Source: Streptomyces sp. SAT1 (GTDB lineage: Bacteria > Actinomycetota > Actinomycetes > Streptomycetales > Streptomycetaceae). Taken from it: DNA of 64,000 bases. The stretch spans positions 5,497,001 through 5,561,000 of the forward strand of contig NZ_CP015849.1 of the NCBI RefSeq assembly GCF_001654495.1, written 5' to 3'. The translations under genes were made by a program, and so were the position numbers. The notes under the pieces are model-generated. The model did no database searches, was not told the DNA's origin, and was given only the letters and a program-made list of their open reading frames with translations. Of the stretch, positions 15,618-24,737 are shown one piece after another (position 1 is the stretch's first letter; each line of letters opens with the position of its first letter).

Positions 15618-18506
15618 ATGACAGAGACGGCGAGCGGTCCGGCACGAGGTTCCCGCGCCAAGGGCGGCAAGGCGGGGAACAAGGGACTGCACATCGAGCG
15701 CATCCACACCACCCCCGGCGTGCACCCGTACGACGAGGTGAGCTGGGAGCGCCGTGACGTCGTCATGACCAACTGGCGCGACGGCTCGGTCAACTTCGAG
15801 CAGCGTGGCGTCGAGTTCCCCGACTTCTGGTCGGTGAACGCGGTCAACATCGTCACCAGCAAGTACTTCCGGGGTGCCGTGGGCACCCCGCAGCGCGAGA
15901 CCAGCCTCAGGCAGCTGATCGACCGCATCGTGAAGACGTACCGGAAGGCCGGTGAGGACCACAAGTACTTCGCCTCGCCCGCCGACGCCGAGATCTTCGA
16001 GCACGAGCTGGCGTACGCCCTCCTGCACCAGGTCTTCAGCTTCAACAGCCCCGTCTGGTTCAACGTGGGCACCCCGCAGCCCCAGCAGGTCTCCGCCTGC
16101 TTCATCCTGTCCGTCGACGACTCCATGGAGTCGATCCTCGACTGGTACAAGGAAGAGGGCATGATCTTCAAGGGCGGCTCCGGGGCCGGCCTGAACCTCT
16201 CCCGCATCCGCTCCTCCAAGGAACTGCTCTCCTCCGGCGGCAACGCCTCTGGACCGGTCTCCTTCATGCGCGGCGCCGACGCCTCCGCCGGCACCATCAA
16301 GTCCGGTGGCGCCACCCGCCGCGCCGCCAAGATGGTCATCCTCGACGTCGACCACCCCGACGTGGAGGACTTCATCGAGACCAAGGTGAAGGAGGAGGAG
16401 AAGATCCGCGCCCTGCGCGACGCGGGCTTCGACATGGACCTGGGCGGCGACGACATCACGTCCGTCCAGTACCAGAACGCCAACAACTCGGTCCGTGTGA
16501 ACGACGAGTTCATGAAGGCGGTCGAGCAGGGCGGGAAGTTCGGTCTGCGCGCCCGGATGACCGGCGAGGTCATCGAGGAGGTCGAGGCCAAGTCGCTGTT
16601 CCGCAAGATGGCCCAGGCCGCCTGGGCCTGCGCCGACCCGGGCATCCAGTACGACGACACGATCAACCACTGGCACACCTGCCCGGAGTCCGGCCGGATC
16701 AACGGCTCGAACCCGTGCAGCGAGTACATGCACCTGGACAACACGTCCTGCAACCTCGCCTCGCTGAACCTGATGAAGTTCCTCAAGGACGACGGCAAGG
16801 GCAACCAGTCCTTCCAGTCCGAGCGCTTCGCCAAGGTCGTCGAGCTGGTCATCACCGCGATGGACATCTCGATCTGCTTCGCGGACTTCCCGACCCAGAA
16901 GATCGGCGAGAACACCCGCGCCTTCCGCCAGCTCGGCATCGGCTACGCCAACCTCGGCGCCCTGCTGATGGCGACCGGCCACGCCTACGACTCCGACGGC
17001 GGCCGCGCGCTCGCCGGTGCCATCACCTCCCTGATGACCGGCACCGCCTACAAGCGCTCCGCCGAGCTGGCCGCGGTCGTCGGCCCGTACGACGGCTACG
17101 CCCGCAACGCGCAGCCGCACCAGCGCGTCATGAAGCAGCACGCCGACGCCAACGGCACCGCCGTGCGCATGGACGACCTGGACACCCCGGTGTGGGCCGC
17201 CGCCACGGAGGCATGGCAGGACGTGCTGCGCCTCGGCGAGAAGCACGGCTTCCGCAACTCCCAGGCGTCGGTGCTCGCCCCGACCGGCACCATCGGCCTG
17301 GCCATGTCCTGCGACACCACCGGTGTCGAGCCCGACCTCGCCCTGGTCAAGTTCAAGAAGCTGGTCGGCGGCGGCTCGATGCAGATCGTCAACGGCACCG
17401 TCCCGCAGGCCCTGCGCCGCCTGGGCTACCAGGAGGAGCAGATCGAGGCGGTCGTCGCCCACATCGCCGAGAACGGCAATGTGATCGACGCCCCCGGCCT
17501 CAAGCAGGAGCACTACGAGGTGTTCGACTGCGCCATGGGCGAGCGCGCCATCTCCCCGATGGGCCACGTCCGCATGATGGCCGCGATCCAGCCGTGGATC
17601 TCCGGCGCCATCTCCAAGACGGTCAACATGCCGGAGTCGGCGACCGTCGAGGAGGTCGAGGAGATCTACTACGAGGCGTGGAAGCTGGGCGTCAAGGCGC
17701 TCGCGATCTACCGCGACAACTGCAAGGTCGGCCAGCCGCTCTCCGCCAAGACCAAGGACTCCGGCAAGAAGACCGAGGCCGCCGTGGAAGCGCAGCCCAA
17801 GGTCGAGAAGGTCGTGGAGTACCGCCCGGTCCGCAAGCGCCTCCCCAAGGGCCGTCCCGGCATCACCACCTCCTTCACCGTCGGCGGCGCCGAGGGCTAC
17901 ATGACCGCCAACTCCTACCCGGACGACGGTCTCGGCGAGGTCTTCCTCAAGATGTCCAAGCAGGGCTCGACCCTGGCGGGCATGATGGACGCCTTCTCCA
18001 TCGCGGTCTCCGTCGGCCTCCAGTACGGCGTGCCGCTGGAGACCTACGTCTCGAAGTTCACCAACATGCGCTTCGAGCCGGCCGGTATGACCGACGACCC
18101 GGACGTGCGGATGGCGCAGTCGATCGTCGACTACATCTTCCGCCGCCTGGCGCTGGACTTCCTGCCGTTCGAGACGCGCTCGGCGCTCGGCATCCACTCC
18201 GCCGAGGAGCGTCAGCGTCACCTGGAGACCGGTTCCTACGAGCCGATCGACGAGGACGTCGACGTCGAGGGCCTGGCCCAGTCGGCGCCGCGCCAGACCG
18301 ACCTGAAGGCCGTCGCCATGCCGAAGGCGGCGGCCGAGGCGGCCCTGCCCGCCCCGCAGCAGGCGCACACCAGCGCCGAACTGGTCGAGATGCAGCTGGG
18401 CATCCAGGCAGACGCCCCGCTCTGCTTCTCCTGCGGCACCAAGATGCAGCGGGCCGGCTCCTGCTACATCTGCGAGGGCTGCGGCTCGACGAGCGGCTGC
18501 AGCTGA
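15618..18506 (+). CDS. nrdJ: Adenosylcobalamin-dependent ribonucleotide reductase (class II)
   Basis: A 962-residue class II reductase that makes deoxynucleotides aerobically or anaerobically with coenzyme B12 as radical source. Seen are FNSPVWFNVG, the substrate loop FKGGSGAGLNLSRI and the active-site signature NPCSEY with Cys367 and Glu369. The C-terminal tail has a zinc-ribbon-like set, CFSCGTKM and CYICEGCG, which probably passes electrons from thioredoxin. ATG at 15618 follows AGGGAGG. No B12 riboswitch fold was recognised upstream; control seems to be through the NrdR boxes before nrdR. A 34-base perfect palindrome ends the unit. Confidence 0.96.
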   Translation: MTETASGPARGSRAKGGKAGNKGLHIERIHTTPGVHPYDEVSWERRDVVMTNWRDGSVNFEQRGVEFPDFWSVNAVNIVTSKYFRGAVGTPQRETSLRQLIDRIVKTYRKAGEDHKYFASPADAEIFEHELAYALLHQVFSFNSPVWFNVGTPQPQQVSACFILSVDDSMESILDWYKEEGMIFKGGSGAGLNLSRIRSSKELLSSGGNASGPVSFMRGADASAGTIKSGGATRRAAKMVILDVDHPDVEDFIETKVKEEEKIRALRDAGFDMDLGGDDITSVQYQNANNSVRVNDEFMKAVEQGGKFGLRARMTGEVIEEVEAKSLFRKMAQAAWACADPGIQYDDTINHWHTCPESGRINGSNPCSEYMHLDNTSCNLASLNLMKFLKDDGKGNQSFQSERFAKVVELVITAMDISICFADFPTQKIGENTRAFRQLGIGYANLGALLMATGHAYDSDGGRALAGAITSLMTGTAYKRSAELAAVVGPYDGYARNAQPHQRVMKQHADANGTAVRMDDLDTPVWAAATEAWQDVLRLGEKHGFRNSQASVLAPTGTIGLAMSCDTTGVEPDLALVKFKKLVGGGSMQIVNGTVPQALRRLGYQEEQIEAVVAHIAENGNVIDAPGLKQEHYEVFDCAMGERAISPMGHVRMMAAIQPWISGAISKTVNMPESATVEEVEEIYYEAWKLGVKALAIYRDNCKVGQPLSAKTKDSGKKTEAAVEAQPKVEKVVEYRPVRKRLPKGRPGITTSFTVGGAEGYMTANSYPDDGLGEVFLKMSKQGSTLAGMMDAFSIAVSVGLQYGVPLETYVSKFTNMRFEPAGMTDDPDVRMAQSIVDYIFRRLALDFLPFETRSALGIHSAEERQRHLETGSYEPIDEDVDVEGLAQSAPRQTDLKAVAMPKAAAEAALPAPQQAHTSAELVEMQLGIQADAPLCFSCGTKMQRAGSCYICEGCGSTSGCS

Positions 18507-18533
18507 GCTGACAACCGCACCGTGAGGTGACAT

Positions 18534-18567
18534 GTAAGGGGCGTCGGCCATGGCCGACGCCCCTTAC
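18534..18567. terminator. 34-base perfect palindrome, bidirectional terminator
   Basis: GTAAGGGGCGTCGGCCA is followed by its exact complement. The stem can reach 15 or more pairs with a tiny loop, and a short T-containing tail follows on both strands. It lies between the convergent ends of nrdJ and the TerD gene. Confidence 0.85.
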
Positions 18568-18618
18568 CCATGTGACCCAAGTGCCCGTACCGCCCGCTGG
18601 CGGTACGGCCCGTGCCGC

Positions 18619-19149
18619 CTACGGCCGGTCCGCGCCCATCACGGCGGTGAACTGCGCCGGGTCGCCCTCGTAGCCGCGGATGCCGGGGCGGAACTGCCAG
18701 CTTCCGGAGCCGTCGCGGGCGAACTCCGCGACGACGGCCGCGGTCGCGCCCAGTACGCCGCCGAAGTCGTCCTCGGCGAGCACGGTGTAGCCCTCGCGGA
18801 TGCGCAGCCCCGGGTCGAGCACGTCGGCGAAGGGCCGGTGCGCGCCCGTCTGCTGAATGACCACGCCGACCACCACGCGCGCGTAGCGCTCGGAGAGCCG
18901 GTCCAGCTCCAGGGTCATCACCTCGTCCCAGCCGAAGCCCTTGCCGTCCGTGCTGTCCCGGTTGAGAGTGATCGTGCCGTCGGGCGAACGGCTGTCGAAA
19001 TGCACCAGATAGTCCGGAGCGCCGTACGGATCGCCCGCCACGTAGGTGCCCGCCACTATGTCCAGGTCGGTGGGCGGCTGCCCCGTGGGACTCGGATCCC
19101 ACTTCAGCGCGACCTCGACCTTGCGGATCCCCTTGCTGAGCCCGCTCAC
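18619..19149 (-). CDS. TerD-family calcium-binding stress protein
   Basis: A 176-residue TerD-domain protein. Family segments are VEVALKWDPSP at the N terminus, DLDIVAGTY, the acidic metal site DSRSPDGTITLNRDSTDG, and ELDRLSERYARVVVGVVIQ. Streptomyces carry several such proteins; TerD members bind calcium and are tied to tellurite or general stress and to sporulation, but the role of this one is unknown. GTG at 19149 is chosen because GAGGAGGT lies just upstream and the conserved fold starts here. The frame is open further upstream without family-like sequence. Convergent with nrdJ. Confidence 0.9.
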   Translation of the reverse strand: MSGLSKGIRKVEVALKWDPSPTGQPPTDLDIVAGTYVAGDPYGAPDYLVHFDSRSPDGTITLNRDSTDGKGFGWDEVMTLELDRLSERYARVVVGVVIQQTGAHRPFADVLDPGLRIREGYTVLAEDDFGGVLGATAAVVAEFARDGSGSWQFRPGIRGYEGDPAQFTAVMGADRP

Positions 19150-19306
19150 CGGACCTCCTCTTCCCCGTCGGCGTGCGCCCTGACTGTCCCAACCACCGGA
19201 CCGCGCACGCTCGTTGTCCATCGTGCCACGGAGTCGGGGGCGCACGCGCGGGCGCTGTCCGCGCGAGAGTGACCGGTGCCACGCCCCAGGGCCGTACCAT
19301 GGCGCG

Positions 19307-19912
19307 GTGCTGGTCAAGTGGATTCGCTGCACCGTGGTCGACCGCCGTGGGTTCGAGCGCGGGCAGCGGAAATGGGCGGGGCTTCTGGGTGAGCCGGGGT
19401 TTCGGGGGCAGGGGGGTGGCTGGAGCCGGGGACGGCAGGGGGTGGCGCACGTCTTCGCCTTCTGGGAGAGCCGCGCCTTCTACGACTCCTTCATGGCCCG
19501 GTCCCACGACCGGCTCGCCGCCGCCCAGGCCGGGACCTTCAAGGACATGCAGGTCCGGCTCTTCGATCACCGGTTCGATGTGAAGACGGGCTTCGAGCCG
19601 CGTTTCACCGACGCCGACCTGGTGCGGGTGGCGCTCTGCCGGGTCCACGAGGAGCGCGCCGAGCATTTCACCCTGATGCAGGAAAAGGTCTGGAACCCGG
19701 CGATGGCCGGTTCGCCCGGCATGACCCGCGGTCTGTTCGGCGAGGCGCCGGGCAGCGAGTTCCTGGTGCTGTCCATGTGGCAGTCGGCCGCCGAGCACGG
19801 GAAGTACCGCACCGAACGGGTGGAGCGCCTCGCCCTGCGCGCCCAGACGGAGGCCGACGTGGCCGCCATGACCGGTGACATCGTGGAGCTGGAACCCGCC
19901 TGGACGGTGTGA
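19307..19912 (+). CDS. YdbC/DUF4937-like conserved protein
   Basis: A 201-residue protein of unknown function that I recall as a conserved Streptomyces family (YdbC or DUF4937). Two similar halves of about 95 residues look like a repeated dimeric alpha/beta barrel (antibiotic-monooxygenase-like): GVAHVFAFWESRAFYDSFM in the first and EFLVLSMWQSAAEHGKYR in the second. This duplication is my reading and is not proven. GTG at 19307 is used because TACCAT ends 6 bases upstream, which fits a leaderless transcript. The next gene, a histidine phosphatase, follows after 62 bases with its own -10-like element. Confidence 0.75.
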   Translation: MLVKWIRCTVVDRRGFERGQRKWAGLLGEPGFRGQGGGWSRGRQGVAHVFAFWESRAFYDSFMARSHDRLAAAQAGTFKDMQVRLFDHRFDVKTGFEPRFTDADLVRVALCRVHEERAEHFTLMQEKVWNPAMAGSPGMTRGLFGEAPGSEFLVLSMWQSAAEHGKYRTERVERLALRAQTEADVAAMTGDIVELEPAWTV

Positions 19913-19974
19913 CCTCCGCCGTACGAGGGCCGCTCGATTCTCCGGTCGGCCCTCCTCCGCTCTAGTGTTTTGGC

Positions 19975-20634
19975 ATGGCACGACCACGGCGCATCGTTCT
20001 TGTCCGGCACGGCGAGTCGACGGGCAATGTCGATGACTCCGTCTACGAGCGCGAGCCCGACCACGCGCTCGCGCTGACCGAGCGGGGCGTCCGGGAGGCG
20101 GAGGAGACCGGCAAGGAACTGCGCGACCTGTTCGGGCGCGAACGCGTCAGCGTGTACGTCTCCCCCTACCGGCGCACCCACGAGACCCTCCGCGCCTTCC
20201 ACCTCGACCCCGGCCTCATCCGGGTCCGCGAGGAGCCGCGACTGCGCGAGCAGGACTGGGGGAACTGGCAGGACCGCGACGACGTACGCCTCCAGAAGTC
20301 CTACCGGGACGCCTACGGCCACTTCTTCTACCGTTTCGCCCAGGGCGAGTCCGGAGCCGACGTCTACGACCGGGTCGGCGGCTTCCTGGAGAGCCTCTTC
20401 CGCAGCTTCGAGGCCCCCGACCACCCGCCCAACGTCCTCCTGGTGACCCACGGCCTGGCCATGCGGCTGTTCTGCATGCGGTGGTTCCACTGGACCGTGG
20501 CCGAGTTCGAGGCCCTGTCCAACCCCGGCAACGGCGAGACGCGGATGCTCGTCCTCGGGGACGACGGCCGCTACACCATGGACCGGCCCTTCGACCGGTG
20601 GCGGGACCCGGAACCGTACGGCATATCCGGATAG
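19975..20634 (+). CDS. Histidine phosphatase family protein (phosphoglycerate-mutase-like)
   Basis: A 219-residue phosphatase or mutase. VLVRHGEST carries the phospho-accepting His12, an Arg-rich YVSPYRRTHETL follows, and the second catalytic His is in LLVTHGLAMRLF. Length and the lack of classic mutase inserts favour a broad phosphatase of this superfamily; the substrate is unknown. TAGTGT (19963–19968) lies 6 bases before the ATG, with no ribosome site, which suggests leaderless translation. The stop codon lies inside a 22-bp tandem repeat that also supplies the -10-like element of the next gene. Confidence 0.85.
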   Translation: MARPRRIVLVRHGESTGNVDDSVYEREPDHALALTERGVREAEETGKELRDLFGRERVSVYVSPYRRTHETLRAFHLDPGLIRVREEPRLREQDWGNWQDRDDVRLQKSYRDAYGHFFYRFAQGESGADVYDRVGGFLESLFRSFEAPDHPPNVLLVTHGLAMRLFCMRWFHWTVAEFEALSNPGNGETRMLVLGDDGRYTMDRPFDRWRDPEPYGISG

Positions 20635-20656
20635 ACCGTACGGGATCTCCGGATAG
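20613..20656. repeat. 22-bp tandem duplication across stop codon and next promoter
   Basis: The 22-base unit at 20613–20634 (begins ACCGTACGG, ends TCCGGATAG) is repeated at 20635–20656 with two base changes. The first copy ends with the TAG stop of the phosphatase gene. The second copy ends inside TAGAGT (20654–20659), the likely -10 element of the ADP-ribosylglycohydrolase gene. Confidence 0.92.
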
Positions 20657-20668
20657 AGTGGCCGGACG

Positions 20669-21577
20669 ATGACCTCTGACTCCTCTTCCTCCGGGCGCCT
20701 GGAGCGCGCCCTCGCCAGTCTGCGCGGACTCTCGGTCGGTGACGCGCTCGGCTCGCAGTTCTTCGTACCGGCCGTCTATCCGCTCCTGCACCGCAGGGAG
20801 CTGCCCCCGGGCCCCTGGCAGTGGACCGACGACACGGAGATGGCCTGTTCCGTGGTGGCCGTGCTCGCCGCGCACCACCGCGTCGACCAGGACGCCCTGG
20901 CCGAGTCCTTCGCCCGGCACCACGACTTCGACCGCGGCTACGGCCCCGCCGTCAACCGGCTGCTGCGCCTCGTCCGCGAGGGCGGCGACTGGCGCGAACT
21001 GGCCTCGTCCCTCTTCAACGGCCAGGGGTCCTGGGGCAACGGCGCCGCGATGCGCATCGCCCCCCTGGGCGCCTGGTACGCCGACGACCCCGAGCAGGCC
21101 ACCCATCAGGCCGAGATCTCGGCCTACCCGACGCATCAGCACCGCGAGGCCGTCGTGGGCGCCATGGCGGTCGCCGCCGCGGCGGCCCTGGCCGCGGCGC
21201 CCGGCGGACCGCCGCGGCCCGAGGCGCTGCTGGACGGTGTGATCGCCCTGGTGCCCGCGCGCAGCGCCGTCGGCGCGGGACTGCGCCGCGCCCGCGACAT
21301 GCTCGACTACGGCGACGCGAACACGGTCGCCGCCGTCCTCGGCTGCGGACGGCGTACGACGGCGCACGACACGGTGCCCTTCGCGCTCTGGTCGGCCGCG
21401 CGGTACCTCGGCGACTTCGAGGAGGCGTTCTGGCGGACCGCCCAGGCCGGCGGTGACGTGGACACCACGTGTGCCATCGTCGGCGGGATCCTCGCCGGGG
21501 CGGAGTCCGGCCGCCCGCCCGCCGAGTGGATCCACGGCACGGAGGCGCTGCCGGGCTGGCTGTCGGTACCCGCCTGA
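20669..21577 (+). CDS. ADP-ribosylglycohydrolase family protein
   Basis: A 302-residue DraG/ADP-ribosylhydrolase fold enzyme that removes ADP-ribose from proteins or small molecules. The dinuclear magnesium site is clear: QWTDDTEM (about 51–58) near the start and GGDVDTTCAIVGG near residue 262, plus LRGLSVGDALGS at the N terminus. The target is unknown; DraG-type enzymes reverse ADP-ribosylation. The ATG at 20669 has TAGAGT 9 bases upstream and no ribosome site, so it is probably leaderless. It follows the histidine phosphatase gene by 34 bases. Confidence 0.9.
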   Translation: MTSDSSSSGRLERALASLRGLSVGDALGSQFFVPAVYPLLHRRELPPGPWQWTDDTEMACSVVAVLAAHHRVDQDALAESFARHHDFDRGYGPAVNRLLRLVREGGDWRELASSLFNGQGSWGNGAAMRIAPLGAWYADDPEQATHQAEISAYPTHQHREAVVGAMAVAAAAALAAAPGGPPRPEALLDGVIALVPARSAVGAGLRRARDMLDYGDANTVAAVLGCGRRTTAHDTVPFALWSAARYLGDFEEAFWRTAQAGGDVDTTCAIVGGILAGAESGRPPAEWIHGTEALPGWLSVPA

Positions 21578-21991
21578 GCGGGTCCGCCGGACCACCGCGC
21601 CTCCCTTCGCGCCGCGATTCACGAATGCGATCCAGGGCGGCGGGAGTGCGGGTCGGCGCCGGAGGCGCCGCGGTGCGGGACGGCAGGCTACGGGGCCGAC
21701 GCCCGCCGTACCCCGGCGGCGTTCCGGCCCGGTGGTGCCCCCGGCCCCGCTCCCGGTGACGCCCTCGCCTGACGGCGCATTGATTCTGCGGGGAGCGCAG
21801 GCGTACGCCGGTTGCGCAGCTGTACGCGTGTGTGAAGACGGTGGCCTTGATCGCGCGCCCCCGGACGCCCCGGCGACGGCCCCGCCGGTCCGCTGCGCGG
21901 GGACCCGGCGGGGCATCGGCGGCGGCGGTGCGGATGCCGAGGGAAACCGGGGTGTCGCACCGGGTTCCGGGCGGCGTACGCTAAGGGCGCC
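21578..21991. other. Gene-free stretch before rnhB
   Basis: About 410 bases without a supportable gene. Short open frames lack ribosome sites and family resemblance. The middle has a slightly AT-richer patch near 21778–21835. At the right end TACGCT (21977–21982) stands 9 bases before the rnhB ATG and is its probable -10 element. Nothing else was recognised. Confidence 0.5.
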
Positions 21992-22693
21992 ATGCCGTAC
22001 GAACCACCCACTCACACCGTCGAGCGCTCCCTTCGCGCCACGACCGGAGCGAAGGTCATCGCAGGTGTCGACGAGGTGGGGCGCGGCGCGTGGGCCGGGC
22101 CCGTCACCGTCTGCGCCGCGGTCACCGGACTGCGCCGGCCTCCCGCCGGTCTCACCGACTCCAAGCTCCTCACCGTCAAGCGGCGGACCGAACTCGCCGT
22201 GGTGCTGGAGAAGTGGGTGACGGCCTATGCCCTCGGGCACGCCTCGCCCGAGGAGATCGACGAGCTGGGGATGACGGCGGCACTGCGGCTCGCCGCCGGC
22301 CGCGCGCTCCAGGACCTGCCGGTCCGTCCCGACGCGGTCATCCTCGACGGCAAGCACGACTACCTCGGCGCGCCCTGGCGGGTCCGTACGATCATCAAGG
22401 GCGACCGGTCCTGTGTGGCCGTCGCGGCGGCCTCGGTGATCGCCAAGGTGCGTCGCGACAAAATGATGGCCGAACTGGGTGCCGACCATGCAGACTTCGG
22501 ATTTGCGGCCAACGCCGGGTATCCGTCGCCTGTGCACAAGGCCGCGCTGGAGGAGCGGGGGCCCACCCCGTACCACCGGCTGTCGTGGGCGTATCTTGAT
22601 GCGCTGCCGCGGTGGCAGCACCTCAAGAAGGCCCGGATCTGGGCGGACGGAAGCGTTCCGGAGATCGAGGGCCAGCTCGGCTTCGACTTCTGA
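21992..22693 (+). CDS. rnhB: Ribonuclease HII
   Basis: A 233-residue type 2 RNase H that nicks 5' of ribonucleotides embedded in DNA. The signature AGVDEVGRGAWAGPV gives the catalytic Asp27–Glu28 pair. Further conserved segments are VILDGKHDYL, the basic VRTIIKGD, SVIAKVRRDKMM, and GYPSPVHKAAL. It ends with the FDF motif, which is the form of a PIP (sliding clamp) peptide. The gene is probably leaderless. A 209-residue protein of unclear function follows after 68 bases. Confidence 0.95.
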   Translation: MPYEPPTHTVERSLRATTGAKVIAGVDEVGRGAWAGPVTVCAAVTGLRRPPAGLTDSKLLTVKRRTELAVVLEKWVTAYALGHASPEEIDELGMTAALRLAAGRALQDLPVRPDAVILDGKHDYLGAPWRVRTIIKGDRSCVAVAAASVIAKVRRDKMMAELGADHADFGFAANAGYPSPVHKAALEERGPTPYHRLSWAYLDALPRWQHLKKARIWADGSVPEIEGQLGFDF

Positions 22694-22761
22694 CGGGACC
22701 GCCCGCCCGGAAGTGCCACCCGCCGCCGCGGGCCGCACCGACGTTTGATAGATATCAGCTC

Positions 22762-23391
22762 ATGCCTCTCATTCCCGAGGAGCCTCAGATTCACGAGAGT
22801 GCCCAGGGTCCCCGCGCCACTCCGGCCACCGGCCGCACCGCGCCGACCCCCCGTCCCGTACCCGGCCCCCGTCCCGCGGCTCCGCCGCGTCCCGGTCGTC
22901 CCGGCCCCGTGCGGCCCGCTCCGCCGGCGCAGCGGACGCCGCGGGACACGGCCGCCGCCAAGCCCGCCCCTTCGGGGCCGGCTGTTCCCGCCGCCCCGGC
23001 GGCTCCGCAGATCCAGCTGATCCCCGCCTCGGCCGAGGGAGCGCTCGACGCCGCCGAGGAAGCGGTCGACCTGCTCCTGGAGTCGGGTCGCGCCCCCGGG
23101 GAGGTGCTGGTGATCACCACCGGTGACCCGCACCCGTGGGCCACCCACGAGCTGTCCTTCGGTGAGACGTCCTACTGGGCGCAGCACGACGCGGGTGACG
23201 ACGTCTTCTACACGGACGCCGCCGGAACCTCCCGCGCCGCGTCCCGTGCCGTCGTCGTGGTCGCCGTCAACGGCGGCACCGGTGACGCCGTCGCCACCGC
23301 ACTGCCGCTGGCCCACGCACGGGCCGGTGCCCTGCTGATCGTCTGCGGCGACCCGCAGCAGATCAACTCGGTGCTGGGCGCCGGCGTCTGA
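22762..23391 (+). CDS. Unrecognised protein with helicase-like C-terminal end
   Basis: A 209-residue protein that I cannot name. Residues 15–85 are a Pro/Ala/Arg-rich disordered segment. The rest is a compact alpha/beta domain with VLVITTGDPHPWATHE, a buried strand RAVVVVAVNGG, and LAHARAGALLIVCGDPQQIN. The last two resemble the C-terminal core of UvrD-type helicases, where a strand such as VFVVGLNEG is followed by a TRA-like arginine segment. There is no Walker A, so it cannot be a helicase itself. TAGATA ends 7 bases before ATG 22762 (leaderless candidate). The hairpin at 23454–23488 follows. Confidence 0.6.
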   Translation: MPLIPEEPQIHESAQGPRATPATGRTAPTPRPVPGPRPAAPPRPGRPGPVRPAPPAQRTPRDTAAAKPAPSGPAVPAAPAAPQIQLIPASAEGALDAAEEAVDLLLESGRAPGEVLVITTGDPHPWATHELSFGETSYWAQHDAGDDVFYTDAAGTSRAASRAVVVVAVNGGTGDAVATALPLAHARAGALLIVCGDPQQINSVLGAGV

Positions 23392-23453
23392 GACGTCCTG
23401 TCCCCGGCGCACGCGTCGGCCAGGGCGTCCTGATCACGGGGGAGCGCAGGGCG

Positions 23454-23488
23454 ACAGCCGTCGTTGCGGAACATCGCACGACGGCTGT
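23454..23488 (+). terminator. Hairpin with T-rich tail
   Basis: ACAGCCGTCGTTGCG (23454–23468) pairs with CGCACGACGGCTGT (ending 23488), leaving one bulged base. TTT follows. It is the probable end of the transcript of the preceding gene. The next 200 bases up to 23687 are very G-rich, with repeated GTGCGGGGTGCG-like blocks, and carry no gene. Confidence 0.7.
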
Positions 23489-23686
23489 TTCGGCGTACCC
23501 GGACGCCGCGTGGGCGTCCGGGGGGACAGGTGTCTGGGGGCGTGCGGGGTGCGTGAGTGGCGTGTGGGGGGTGCGGGGTGCGCGAGTGCGTGTGGGGGCG
23601 TGCGCGAGCCGAGCGGACGTGCGGGCGGGACGGATCCCAGGCGGCCCGGTCCGCTCAAGGGCGGCGGCCGGGAGCCGCTGCGGGCG

Positions 23687-24301
23687 TCAGCGGGCCGCCG
23701 CGCGGCTCAGCACCTCGGAGGCCGGGCCCCCGGTGCGCGGCGACGGTGGCCGGCTCTCCGTCGTACCGAGAGCCTCGGGCGCCGAGAGGGCGCTCGGTCT
23801 GCGGCCACCGCGCCCCTCGCCGAGGACCTGCCAGCCGTCCCGGGTCAGCGTGATGTACGCGCCACAGCGCAGCCCGTGCAGGGTGCACGCGTCACGCAGC
23901 CCCCACATCCAGGCGCCGTCCTCCTCCGTCCACCGCGCGTCGCCCTCACGGCAGTAGAGCAGCACGGCGGTGCGCACCGGGGTGCGGCGTCGCAGGTCGT
24001 GCGGTATCACTCGGCGGAGCTGGGCGAGCAGGGCGTTGCGGAGCATCCAGCCGTCGGCGGGCGCGGCACGGCGCACGAACGAGGCGCTGGCGCGCAGCCG
24101 CTCGTCGGGATCGAGCACGGCGACCACGGCGGTGGCCGGACCGGGGCGGTGCCGGGCGTGGAGTCCGCTGACGACCTCACGGGGGTTGCGCAGCAGGGGG
24201 ATTCCCGCGGCGGCCCATTCCGAGGGTTCGAGCACGCGATGGGCGGAGGCGGGGGACGTCGACAGCGAGGCCGCCGAGGACGGAGCGAATCCGAAGGTCA
24301 C
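23687..24301 (-). CDS. Conserved hypothetical protein
   Basis: A 204-residue protein that I cannot assign. The start is GTG at 24301, just after AAGGGAGGAAC. The open frame reaches further upstream, but that part is Arg/Ser-rich and unlike the body. Seen are WAAAGIPLLRNPREVVSGLHA, a hydrophobic strand ATAVVAVLDPDERLRA, RTAVLLYCREGDARW and CGAYITLTRDGWQVLG, together suggesting a soluble alpha/beta protein. The last 45 residues are disordered. It is divergent from recQ across 436 bases and convergent with the 22762 gene. No signal peptide or membrane segment. Confidence 0.65.
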   Translation of the reverse strand: MTFGFAPSSAASLSTSPASAHRVLEPSEWAAAGIPLLRNPREVVSGLHARHRPGPATAVVAVLDPDERLRASASFVRRAAPADGWMLRNALLAQLRRVIPHDLRRRTPVRTAVLLYCREGDARWTEEDGAWMWGLRDACTLHGLRCGAYITLTRDGWQVLGEGRGGRRPSALSAPEALGTTESRPPSPRTGGPASEVLSRAAAR

Positions 24302-24737
24302 GTTCCTCCCTTCGGCTACGCGCCCATGACTGCGGGCGGGGGCGGATGCAGGAGAGCGCACACCGCAGCAGAGCACTGCCGGGTCACGGCCGAGCCGAGC
24401 GGGGAGCGGACTTCAATTCTTCCTGTCGAACCGGAATGCGGCAACGAGCAATTGAGGCCGCCGACCTTTATCAGCTGACCCGCGCCTTATATCCCTACCC
24501 AGCGGTCCACCGCATGACCCCCGGGGCGGCCGGTCGGACACCCTACCGTCGTCTTCCCGTAATCTGCCCGACACGTCCCCGCGCGGGCACCGCTCCGCCA
24601 CGCCTCCCGACACGCCCGCGCCACACCCCCGCCACGCCCTTCGCGGCGGCCGGGCGACGGCGCGGCCACCGTGCGGGTCCGGCCGGTCCCGGTGGGTGAG
24701 GTGGCCGGTTGTCAGTGGCATCGGGTTGCATGGGGGC
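24302..24737. other. Divergent region between hypothetical gene and recQ
   Basis: These 436 bases hold an AT-richer island (about 24411–24500) with CTTTATCAGC and CTTATATCCC, the likely promoter zone for one or both genes. A weak LexA-like sequence, CGAACCGGAATGCG (24426–24439), has four mismatches to the consensus and is not called a site. The 24590–24670 part is C-rich without recognised features. Confidence 0.45.

Noticed and set aside
15258..18551. 1097-codon open frame antisense to nrdJ
   Set aside because: It is the shadow of nrdJ at high GC: the plus strand encodes a fully recognisable reductase, while the antisense product is low-complexity Leu/Gly/Val/Asp-rich with no domains.
24426..24439. 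LexA-like sequence upstream of recQ
   Set aside because: Four mismatches from the 14-base consensus that lexA itself matches perfectly.
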